Shown in pieces: positions 1 through 5,169 of a stretch of 8,143 nucleotides of DNA. How positions within the stretch are numbered: position 1 is the stretch's first letter; every line of letters starts with the position of its first letter. The position numbers were made by a program, and so were the translations under genes. The notes below the pieces were generated by a model. It did no database searches. It was not told the DNA's origin and worked only from the letters and a program-made list of their open reading frames with translations. The stretch is from Sulfuricella sp. (lineage in GTDB: Bacteria > Pseudomonadota > Gammaproteobacteria > Burkholderiales > Sulfuricellaceae): NCBI GenBank assembly GCA_019911785.1, contig JAIOJM010000231.1, positions 1 to 8,143 of the forward strand. The letters are read 5' to 3'.

Positions 1-1462
1 CCAGCCCCCGCCGGATGCGCCGCTCGAGTTGCTGGCCGAACGCACCCACCCTTCCTGGCAGCGGCTCAAGTTCGACGAACTGCTGGCACAGCAGCTTTCC
101 ATGCACCAGCATTACCGGCGGCGGCGCGCGCAGTCTGCCGCGCCGATGCCGCCCCGGCAACACCTCACCAGCGCCCTGCTGGAATCCCTGCCGTTCCCGC
201 TCACCCGCGCCCAGCGGCGCGTCATGACGGAAATCGCCCGCGACCTGGCCAGGCCCCACCCGATGCAGCGCCTGCTGCAGGGCGACGTCGGCAGCGGCAA
301 GACCGTGGTCGCGGCGCTGGCGGCCTTGCAGGCGATAGAAAACGGCTTTCAGGCGGCGATCATGGCCCCCACCGAAATCCTCGCCGAGCAGCATTACCAG
401 AAACTCTCCGCCTGGCTGGAACCGCTTGGCCTCAAGGTCGTCTGGCTGGCGGCAAGCCTGCCGAAAAAAGAAAAGCAGGCCGCACTGGCGGCGGTCGCGG
501 AAGGGGAAGCCCAGCTCGCGATCGGCACCCATGCCCTGTTTCAGGAACAGGTCGTGTTCCGCAACCTCGGCCTGGCGATCATCGACGAGCAGCACCGCTT
601 CGGCGTGCACCAGCGCCTCGCGCTGCGGCAGAAGGGCGCCCAGCCGCACCAGCTGATGATGAGCGCCACCCCCATCCCGCGCACCCTGTCGATGAGCTAT
701 TACGCCGACCTCGACGTTTCGGTGATCGACGAACTGCCGCCGGGACGCTCCCCGGTCGTCACCAAACTGGTCGGCGACAGCCGCCGCGACGAGGTGGTGG
801 CGCGCGTGCGCGAAGCCTGCCTCAACGGCCGGCAGGCCTACTGGGTGTGCCCGCTGATCGAGGAGTCGGAAACCCTCCAGCTCAAGACCGCGATGGAAAC
901 CTTCGAAACCCTGACCACCACCTTCCCGGAGCTTAAAGTGGGGCTGGTACACGGCCGCCTCCATGCGCGCGACAAGGCTGCCACCATGGCCGCCTTCAAG
1001 GCGGGGGAAATCCAGCTGCTGGTCGCCACCACGGTGATCGAGGTCGGCGTGGATGTGCCCAACGCCTCGCTGATGGTGATCGAGCACGCCGAGCGCTTCG
1101 GACTGTCCCAGCTCCACCAGCTGCGTGGGCGAGTCGGCCGGGGCGCGGCGCAGAGCGCCTGCATCCTGCTTTACCAGACACCGCTGTCGGAAACGGCGCG
1201 TGCGCGACTGAAGACCATCTTTGAGAACAGCGACGGCTTCGAAATCGCGCGCCAGGACCTGCTGCTGCGCGGCCCGGGGGAGTTTCTCGGCGCGCGCCAG
1301 AGCGGCGTGCCACTGCTGCATATCGCCGACATCGAGCAGGACAGGGGCTTGCTCGAAGCGGCCCGCCGCATCGCCGAGAAAATCCTCGCCGAACAGCCGG
1401 AAGTGGCGGAACGGCATTTGCAGCGCTGGCTGGCGGGTGCGGAGCAATACTTGAAGGTATAA
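1..1462 (+). CDS. recG: ATP-dependent DNA helicase RecG, 5'-truncated by window edge
   Basis: RecG is a superfamily 2 helicase that remodels stalled replication forks and branch-migrates Holliday junctions. The frame is open from base 2, giving 486 visible residues. E. coli RecG has 693, so about 200 N-terminal residues (most of the wedge domain) lie left of the window. Visible landmarks are the end of the wedge region (HPSWQRLKFDELLAQQLS), the Walker A motif GDVGSGKT (281-304), the DEQH box (584-595) followed by RFGVHQRLAL, motif III SATPIPRTL (from 662), VATTVIEVGVDVPNA, motif VI RVGRG (1130-1144), and the C-terminal segment DLLLRGPGEFLGARQSG typical of the RecG TRG region. All helicase motifs look intact. 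The stop TAA (1460-1462) lies inside a perfect TATAAT hexamer. The next gene, ubiC, is 188 nt away behind an inverted repeat, so co-transcription is uncertain. Confidence 0.97.
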   Translation, partial: QPPPDAPLELLAERTHPSWQRLKFDELLAQQLSMHQHYRRRRAQSAAPMPPRQHLTSALLESLPFPLTRAQRRVMTEIARDLARPHPMQRLLQGDVGSGKTVVAALAALQAIENGFQAAIMAPTEILAEQHYQKLSAWLEPLGLKVVWLAASLPKKEKQAALAAVAEGEAQLAIGTHALFQEQVVFRNLGLAIIDEQHRFGVHQRLALRQKGAQPHQLMMSATPIPRTLSMSYYADLDVSVIDELPPGRSPVVTKLVGDSRRDEVVARVREACLNGRQAYWVCPLIEESETLQLKTAMETFETLTTTFPELKVGLVHGRLHARDKAATMAAFKAGEIQLLVATTVIEVGVDVPNASLMVIEHAERFGLSQLHQLRGRVGRGAAQSACILLYQTPLSETARARLKTIFENSDGFEIARQDLLLRGPGEFLGARQSGVPLLHIADIEQDRGLLEAARRIAEKILAEQPEVAERHLQRWLAGAEQYLKV

Positions 1463-1463
1463 T
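1458..1463 (+). promoter_or_regulatory. Candidate -10 hexamer (TATAAT) at recG stop, possible ubiC promoter
   Basis: A perfect TATAAT overlaps the recG stop codon. At 16-19 nt upstream the sequence is GC-rich with nothing resembling TTGACA, and there is no extended TG element. It is therefore only a weak candidate for a promoter serving the ubiC group. If used, the transcript would carry the 1500-1596 stem-loop in its leader. Confidence 0.2.
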
Positions 1464-1499
1464 CTGGCGTAACTCCATTTCTCGATCAAAAAAGCACTA

Positions 1500-1596
1500 A
1501 CCGCAAAGGACGCAAAGGTTCGCGAAGGGAAAACCAAACCCTCAGACATGCCAGCCTGATTGCTTTTCCTTTGCGAACCTTTGCGTCCTTTGCGGT
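1500..1596. repeat. Intergenic inverted-repeat element 1 (CGCAAAGG blocks)
   Basis: The left arm (1500-1533) and right arm (1564-1596) are inverted copies around a 30-nt loop. The outer 24 bp pair perfectly, and the inner part has one mismatch and one bulge. Each arm contains three 8-base blocks: CGCAAAGG at 1502 and 1511, CGCGAAGG at 1521, and CCTTTGCG at 1568, 1578 and 1587. The steps are 9 or 10 nt. It lies between recG and ubiC and could end recG transcription or sit in the ubiC leader. The downstream sequence has only a five-T run (1603-1607), so it is not a standard intrinsic terminator. Repeats of this style are scattered in many environmental Proteobacteria; calling it a dispersed non-coding element is inference. 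Confidence 0.85.
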
Positions 1597-1635
1597 GAAA
1601 GATTTTTGCTGTTTATTGTTGGATTGAATGAAAAT

Positions 1636-1642
1636 AAGAGGA
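1636..1642 (+). promoter_or_regulatory. Ribosome binding site deciding the ubiC start
   Basis: AAGAGGA lies 8 nt before the TTG at 1651. The TTG codons further upstream in the same frame (1606, 1624) have no such site. The ATG at 1628 is in a different frame that closes after 66 codons. Confidence 0.55.
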
Positions 1643-1650
1643 ACCCGAAC

Positions 1651-2181
1651 TTGCAATCCTTGTGGCAAAACCGTTTGTCGGAAAGCTGCGCCCGTTACCG
1701 CCCCTGGCTGCTCGACCGTGGCTCGCTCACCCGGCGCATCCAGGTCCGCTGCGCCGCCTTTAGCGTGCGCCATGTGCAGCAGCAATACGGCGTGGCCATG
1801 CCGTCCGAGCGACACATGGTTGCGTTGAAGCACCACTCTCGCGCGCTGCTGCGCGACGTGTTTCTGTACTGCGGAGAAACGCCGCTGGTTTTCGCCCACA
1901 GCGTGCTGCCCGCCACCAGCCTGCACGGCACCTGGCAAAGCCTGGGCCGGCTCGGCAGCAAACCGCTGGGCGCGGCGCTATTTGCCAACCCGCGCGTGCG
2001 GCGCACACCCTTACACTTCAAGAAACTCAACCGGCGCGATGCGCTGTACAAACGTGCCTGCACCGTCCTGCCGAACCCGCCTGCCAGCCTGTGGGCGCGG
2101 CGCTCGGTGTTTTACCTGGAAGGCCGGCCGATCCTGGTCACGGAAGTCTTCCTGCCGGACATTCTGGAGCTAAAACAGTGA
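1651..2181 (+). CDS. ubiC: Chorismate lyase UbiC
   Basis: UbiC is cytosolic chorismate--pyruvate lyase, which splits chorismate into 4-hydroxybenzoate and pyruvate, the first committed step of ubiquinone synthesis. From the TTG at 1651 the protein has 176 residues (E. coli 165). The family pattern is clear: [13 protein letters not shown] near the N-terminus, [14 protein letters not shown] with Arg68 (matching E. coli Arg76), the [14 protein letters not shown] segment, [23 protein letters not shown], and Glu165 matching catalytic Glu155. About 18 extra residues sit between these two sites, around [20 protein letters not shown]. The TTG start is chosen for its AAGAGGA site. An upstream in-frame TTG at 1606 would add residues unlike the family. 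The TGA stop overlaps the ubiA GTG start (GTGA), so the two genes are translationally coupled. Confidence 0.93.
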   Translation: MQSLWQNRLSESCARYRPWLLDRGSLTRRIQVRCAAFSVRHVQQQYGVAMPSERHMVALKHHSRALLRDVFLYCGETPLVFAHSVLPATSLHGTWQSLGRLGSKPLGAALFANPRVRRTPLHFKKLNRRDALYKRACTVLPNPPASLWARRSVFYLEGRPILVTEVFLPDILELKQ

Positions 2182-3047
2182 CACTGGCCGAACGGCTCAC
2201 CCAATACGAAAGGCTGATGCGGCTCGACAAGCCGATCGGCATCCTGCTCCTGCTGTGGCCGACGCTGTGGGCACTGTGGATATCCTCGAACGGCCAACCG
2301 AACTGGATCATCGTCTGGATCTTCGTCCTCGGCACGGTGCTGATGCGCTCGGCCGGCTGCGTCATCAACGACTACGCCGACCGCGATTTCGACCCGCATG
2401 TGGAGCGCACCAGGAACCGTCCTCTCGCCGCCGGGCTGGTGAGCAAGAAGGAGGCCCTGGCGCTGTTCGCGGTGCTGGTGCTGCTGGCCTTCCTGCTGAT
2501 CCTGCGCCTCAACACCCTGACCCTCCAGCTCTCGGTCGCGGCCGTGTTTCTCGCCGCCAGCTATCCCTTCACCAAGCGTTTCTTCGCTATTCCCCAGGCC
2601 TACCTCGGCATCGCCTTCGGCTTCGGCATCCCGATGGGCTTCGCCGCCCAGACCGGCAGCGTGCCCGCTGTGGCCTGGGCGATGCTCGCCGCCAACGTAT
2701 TCTGGGCGATCGCCTACGACACCGAGTACGCCATGGTGGACCGCGACGACGATCTCAGAATCGGCATCAAGACTTCGGCGATCACCTTCGGCAAATACGA
2801 CATTCTGGCGGTAATGCTGAGCTATGGCGCAACGCTGGTCATCCTCGCCGGCGTCGGAGTCAAACTCGGAATGGGCTGGACCTATTACGCCGGACTGGTT
2901 GGCGCCGCCGGCATCGCCGCCTACCACTACACCCTGATCAGACAGCGCGAACGCGCCAATTGCTTCAAGGCGTTTTTGCACAACAACTGGTTCGGCGCTG
3001 CGGTGTTCGGCGGCATCCTGCTTAACTACTTGACGAATTTTTCATGA
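2178..3047 (+). CDS. ubiA: 4-hydroxybenzoate polyprenyltransferase UbiA
   Basis: UbiA is an integral inner-membrane prenyltransferase that joins the polyprenyl chain to 4-hydroxybenzoate. The GTG start at 2178 gives 289 residues, essentially the family length (E. coli 290), and has GGAG at 2166-2169. The sequence follows E. coli UbiA closely: [20 protein letters not shown] at the N-terminus, the first Asp-rich motif NDYADRDFD (Asn64 to Asp72), and the second, [13 protein letters not shown] (Asp181 to Asp192). These motifs bind the Mg-diphosphate of the prenyl donor. Several hydrophobic helices are visible, including [14 protein letters not shown] and the C-terminal [14 protein letters not shown]. 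The gene overlaps ubiC by 4 nt (GTGA) and the following transporter by 4 nt (ATGA). An upstream in-frame GTG at 2091 is rejected because it lies inside ubiC and adds non-family residues. Confidence 0.97.
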   Translation: MTLAERLTQYERLMRLDKPIGILLLLWPTLWALWISSNGQPNWIIVWIFVLGTVLMRSAGCVINDYADRDFDPHVERTRNRPLAAGLVSKKEALALFAVLVLLAFLLILRLNTLTLQLSVAAVFLAASYPFTKRFFAIPQAYLGIAFGFGIPMGFAAQTGSVPAVAWAMLAANVFWAIAYDTEYAMVDRDDDLRIGIKTSAITFGKYDILAVMLSYGATLVILAGVGVKLGMGWTYYAGLVGAAGIAAYHYTLIRQRERANCFKAFLHNNWFGAAVFGGILLNYLTNFS

Positions 3048-3664
3048 CCGGATGCTGCGAAAACAAATCCTGCACCCTGAATGTCATGCGCGCCAACCAT
3101 GGCCGCGTGCTCAAGATCGTGCTCGCCGTCAACGTCGCCATGTTCGCGGTGGAAGCCGTCGCCGGCATGGCCGCACATTCCACCTCCCTGCTGGCGGACG
3201 CCTCGGACATGCTGGGCGATGCGCTGGTGTACGGCTTCAGCCTGTATGTCCTGACCCGCGACGAGATGTGGCAGGCGCGGGCGGCGCTGCTGAAGGGGAT
3301 GATCATGCTCGCCTTCGGCCTGGGCGTGGCGGCGGAGGCGGTTTACAAAACGCTCCACCCCATCCTGCCCGACGGCGAAACCATCGGCGTCATCGGCCTG
3401 CTGGCGCTGGCCGCCAATACCGGGTGCTTCCTGCTGCTCTATCGCCACCGCGCCGACAACCTCAACATGAGCTCGGTGTGGCTGTGCTCGCGCAACGACC
3501 TGATCGCCAATGCGGGCGTGATCGCGGCCGGCATCGCGGTCATCTTCACCCAGTCGCGCTGGCCGGATATTATTGTCGGCGGCGCTATTGCCGCCCTGTT
3601 CCTCAAATCTGCGTTCTCCGTGCTATGGCAATCCCTGGCCGCACTGCGCACCCAACCCCACTAG
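3044..3664 (+). CDS. Short cation diffusion facilitator-like transporter (membrane part only)
   Basis: This 206-residue membrane protein resembles the transmembrane domain of CDF metal/proton antiporters (COG1230 type). It has about six hydrophobic segments and stops after the sixth, so the cytoplasmic metal-sensing C-terminal domain of YiiP-like members (about 300 aa) is absent. The second helix has Asp55-x3-Asp59 in [17 protein letters not shown], matching the YiiP site pair Asp45/Asp49. In helix five the usual His-x3-Asp is replaced by Cys148-x3-Asp152 ([11 protein letters not shown]). The N-terminus carries a Cys cluster (Cys4, Cys5, Cys10). The exported metal cannot be told from sequence; the cysteines hint at a thiophilic ion, which is inference. 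The ATG overlaps the ubiA stop (ATGA) with no clear ribosome binding site, implying coupling. The TAG stop overlaps the next gene's AGGAGG. Confidence 0.85.
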   Translation: MTGCCENKSCTLNVMRANHGRVLKIVLAVNVAMFAVEAVAGMAAHSTSLLADASDMLGDALVYGFSLYVLTRDEMWQARAALLKGMIMLAFGLGVAAEAVYKTLHPILPDGETIGVIGLLALAANTGCFLLLYRHRADNLNMSSVWLCSRNDLIANAGVIAAGIAVIFTQSRWPDIIVGGAIAALFLKSAFSVLWQSLAALRTQPH

Positions 3665-3668
3665 GAGG
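3663..3668 (+). promoter_or_regulatory. Strong Shine-Dalgarno (AGGAGG) for cytochrome gene
   Basis: A perfect AGGAGG begins within the TAG stop of the transporter gene and lies 4 nt before the ATG at 3673. It fixes the start and suggests high expression independent of upstream translation. Confidence 0.75.
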
Positions 3669-3672
3669 CTCC

Positions 3673-4131
3673 ATGCGCTACACTCTGATTTCCCTTGCCC
3701 TGCTATTACCAGCCCCACTGGCTCTGGCGCAGCAACCCACCCAGCCACCTGCCCCTCCGCAAGATCACCGCCAGCTGGTCACCATGCCCGAGCTGCCGCG
3801 TGCCCTGATGCGCACCGACATGCAGGATCACCTTGTGGCACTGAATGAAATTTTCGGATATCTGGCGGAAAACAACCTGGCGGCAGCTGCGGAAACCGCA
3901 GAAAAACGCCTCGGCAACAGCTCCATGGGCAAGCACGCCGTGATGGCGCGCGGCCAGGGGCCGGGGCGCTTCATGCCGGATGCCATGCGGCAGATGGGCT
4001 GGGACATGCACGCTGCGGGCAGCGAATTCGCCCAGGTAGTAAAAGGAGGGGATACGGTCAAGACCTACACCGCACTGCAAAAGGTCACCTCAACTTGCGT
4101 GGCCTGTCACATGTCGTTCCGCACGCGCTGA
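3673..4131 (+). CDS. Periplasmic class II (cytochrome c'-like) c-type cytochrome
   Basis: The 152-residue product starts with a typical Sec signal peptide, MRYTLISLALLLPAPLALA, with likely cleavage before QQ. A Pro/Gln-rich linker follows, then a mostly helical region. A single heme-binding motif CVACH (Cys142 to His146) lies six residues from the C-terminus, followed by MSFR. A lone CxxCH at the extreme C-terminus after a helical body is the layout of class II cytochromes c (c' and c-556). These are periplasmic electron carriers or NO/gas binders. The exact partner is unknown. A conserved-looking stretch, MPELPRALMRTDMQDHLVALNEI, is rich in Met and acidic residues and could supply a sixth ligand, which I cannot confirm. 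It lies 8 nt after the transporter gene and probably shares its transcript. It is followed by an inverted repeat and a converging gene. Confidence 0.85.
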   Translation: MRYTLISLALLLPAPLALAQQPTQPPAPPQDHRQLVTMPELPRALMRTDMQDHLVALNEIFGYLAENNLAAAAETAEKRLGNSSMGKHAVMARGQGPGRFMPDAMRQMGWDMHAAGSEFAQVVKGGDTVKTYTALQKVTSTCVACHMSFRTR

Positions 4132-4232
4132 CCTTTGTGGCTTCAACTGCTTTTTCTAGCTCATCCTGGAAAAATCTATTGAACCGCAGAGGACACGGAG
4201 GATGCAGAGGAATTCAAATGCTTTACTAAAAA

Positions 4233-4260
4233 ACGCACTCACCGTGGGGTGACTCAGCGT
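4233..4260. repeat. Imperfect hairpin nested in the loop of element 2
   Basis: ACGC (4233-4236) pairs with GCGT (4257-4260), and TCACC (4239-4243) pairs with GGTGA (4248-4252) around GTGG. The internal bulge is uneven (2 against 4 nt). It ends directly before AACCTAACAA. Confidence 0.5.
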
Positions 4261-4273
4261 AACCTAACAATGT
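4261..4273. repeat. 13-bp near-direct repeat, copy 1 (AACCTAACAATGT)
   Basis: It matches 12 of 13 bases with the copy at 4666-4678 (AACCTAACAACGT). The two copies lie on either side of the 94-aa minus-strand gene and each has a small hairpin immediately to its left. This may be an insertion footprint, a degraded intergenic repeat, or chance. Confidence 0.45.
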
Positions 4274-4339
4274 CTTGATTTTTGTTTTTCCTCAGCGCCC
4301 TCGGCGTCCTCTGCGGTGAATCGCTGTTTTTTTAGCCAA

Positions 4340-4624
4340 TCAGTGCCCGGCCTTGAGGTTGGCGGAAAAAGCGGCTTCCAGGCTCTCCGGAAGCTGGAAC
4401 TGGGCAAAGGCACGGTGAATTTCAGCCTCGTTCACGCCGGCACTGCGGCCTTCGAAACGAATGCCGATCCGCCTGCCGTAAGAAGCCAGCGTCGCGAAGG
4501 CAAAGCGCCAGCGCTGGACTTCCGCGAGCCGCTCGCGCAACTCGCGTTCGTTGCTGATAATCACACCCGCTTGTTTCAGGGAGTCCAGGAATTCATCAAA
4601 GGACTCATTGCTAAGACTGCCCAT
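4340..4624 (-). CDS. Small protein of unknown function
   Basis: I do not recognise this 94-residue protein. It has no signal peptide, no membrane segment and no cysteine. It is rich in charged and helical residues, with an acidic N-terminus (NESFDEFLDSLKQAG), a central basic/aromatic stretch (RERLAEVQRWRFAFATLASYGRRIGIRFEG) and a short alanine-rich tail. It is probably cytosolic. The ATG at 4624 has a good GGAGG (bases 4630-4634 on the complement) 5 nt away, and its codon use resembles the neighbouring genes. This favours it over the opposite-strand frame from 4316, which begins inside the repeat arm. It converges on the cytochrome gene and diverges from the membrane protein gene. It stands alone between two copies of a short direct repeat, so recent arrival is possible but not shown. 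Confidence 0.65.
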   Translation of the reverse strand: MGSLSNESFDEFLDSLKQAGVIISNERELRERLAEVQRWRFAFATLASYGRRIGIRFEGRSAGVNEAEIHRAFAQFQLPESLEAAFSANLKAGH

Positions 4625-4647
4625 CTACGCCTCCGTTATTTAAGTGC

Positions 4648-4661
4648 GGTGGCCCCCCACC
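4648..4661. repeat. Short GC-rich hairpin upstream of the orphan gene
   Basis: GGTGG (4648-4652) and CCACC (4657-4661) pair around CCCC. It lies in the leader of the minus-strand gene and 4 nt from direct-repeat copy 2. Its role is unknown. Confidence 0.4.
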
Positions 4662-4665
4662 CATG

Positions 4666-4678
4666 AACCTAACAACGT
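4666..4678. repeat. 13-bp near-direct repeat, copy 2 (AACCTAACAACGT)
   Basis: This is the partner of 4261-4273, with one difference (C for T). It is on the far side of the 94-aa gene, 405 bp from copy 1. Confidence 0.45.
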
Positions 4679-4694
4679 GGCAAATCTATAGTGG

Positions 4695-4779
4695 TTGACA
4701 AAACATCAAACAGAAACGAAACACGGAACTGCACTCTGCCTGGACAATAGTTGCCTGAGCAAAACCATTCCGCTACTCT
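4695..4779 (+). promoter_or_regulatory. Candidate promoter region for the membrane protein-ubiD group
   Basis: A perfect TTGACA occurs at 4695-4700, but no TATAAT-like hexamer follows at 16-18 nt. A second candidate is TTGCCT (4751-4756), 17 nt before TACTCT (4774-4779), each a partial match. The 206-nt gap between the divergent genes must hold the promoter for this group, but neither candidate is convincing. The stretch is AT-richer than the surrounding genes. Confidence 0.3.
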
Positions 4780-4817
4780 GTTCACTTTGAAAATTCACCG
4801 GTCACTCCGCGTAGGCC

Positions 4818-4824
4818 GGGAGGG
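4818..4824 (+). promoter_or_regulatory. Ribosome binding site (GGGAGGG) for the small membrane protein
   Basis: GGGAGGG lies 6 nt before the ATG at 4831 and supports that start. Confidence 0.65.
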
Positions 4825-4830
4825 AAAACC

Positions 4831-5169
4831 ATGACTGACCCGGTCAGCGACACCAACCTAAAAACATTGACCACCGTGGTCTATGCCCTGCAGGCGATTG
4901 CGATTCTGGGGTTCGGTCTTCCCTACATCGTCGCCATCATCATCAGCTATGTGAAACTGGACGACGTCAAGGGCACCTGGCTGGAATCCCACTTCCGCTG
5001 GCAGATCCGCACCTTCTGGTTCAGCCTGCTGTGGGGGGCAATCGGCGCCATTTTGTTCATCCTCATCATCGGCTGGTTTATCCTGGCAGCCGACTGCATC
5101 TGGGTGATTTACCGCATCGTCAAAGGCTGGCTGCGCCTCAACGAGGGCAAGGAAATGGTTCCGGCATGA
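4831..5169 (+). CDS. Small DUF4870/COG3671-like membrane protein
   Basis: The 112-residue protein resembles the predicted membrane proteins of COG3671 (DUF4870/Tic20-like fold), whose function is unknown. A short soluble N-terminus ([20 protein letters not shown]) leads into hydrophobic segments at about residues 16-41, 62-80 and 82-97. Between the first two lies the signature [12 protein letters not shown] (residues 53-64) after DDVKGTWLE, which is strongly conserved in the family as I know it. A positively charged tail ([13 protein letters not shown]) follows, probably cytoplasmic. The start is fixed by GGGAGGG. Its TGA stop overlaps the ubiD ATG (ATGA), so UbiD synthesis is likely coupled to this protein. 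That arrangement raises the idea of a membrane partner for UbiD, which is inference; such proteins also occur elsewhere without ubi genes. Confidence 0.8.
   Translation: MTDPVSDTNLKTLTTVVYALQAIAILGFGLPYIVAIIISYVKLDDVKGTWLESHFRWQIRTFWFSLLWGAIGAILFILIIGWFILAADCIWVIYRIVKGWLRLNEGKEMVPA

Larger units (their letters stand above)
4183..4317. repeat. Intergenic inverted-repeat element 2 (CGCAGAGG blocks)
   Basis: The left arm (4183-4210) and right arm (4290-4317) are imperfect inverted copies separated by 79 nt; the outer 12 bp pair perfectly. Each arm again has three 8-base blocks: CGCAGAGG at 4185, CACGGAGG at 4194, TGCAGAGG at 4203, then CCTCAGCG at 4290, CCTCGGCG at 4299 and CCTCTGCG at 4308, with a strict 9-nt step. 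It shares its architecture with the element at 1500-1596 but has G/C substitutions. It separates the convergent cytochrome and orphan genes, so it may serve as a two-way terminator. The right arm is followed by TTTTTTT (4327-4333). Confidence 0.8.

Noticed and set aside
1500..1596. CRISPR array
   Set aside because: The 8-base blocks at 9-10 nt spacing leave no spacers and the two arms are inverted. No cas gene is present.
1628..1828. ATG-started 66-aa frame near the ubiC start
   Set aside because: It is in a different frame from the conserved UbiC sequence and has no recognisable family features.
1486..1938. Minus-strand frame of 150 aa covering the first repeat and part of ubiC
   Set aside because: Its C-terminal part translates the palindrome arms (FTAKDAKVRKG and REPLRPLRL) and the rest is antisense to ubiC. 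This is a typical spurious product of such repeats.
2112..2981. Minus-strand frame of 289 aa opposite ubiA
   Set aside because: Its composition, rich in Gly, Gln, His and Asp, is what antisense of a GC-rich membrane protein gives, and ubiA is unambiguous.
3052..3672. N-terminal extension of the cytochrome frame through the transporter gene
   Set aside because: The extension is Arg/Pro/Gly-rich shadow sequence. The true start at 3673 has a perfect AGGAGG and a signal peptide.
4316..4666. Plus-strand 116-aa frame over the orphan gene
   Set aside because: It begins inside the repeat arm without a ribosome binding site, whereas the minus-strand gene has a proper site and better codon use.
4233..4678. 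Integron gene cassette with attC sites
   Set aside because: GTTAGGT cores are present on the minus strand, but no RYYYAAC partner or paired L boxes were found at the needed distance, and there is no integrase. It is kept only as a direct-repeat observation.
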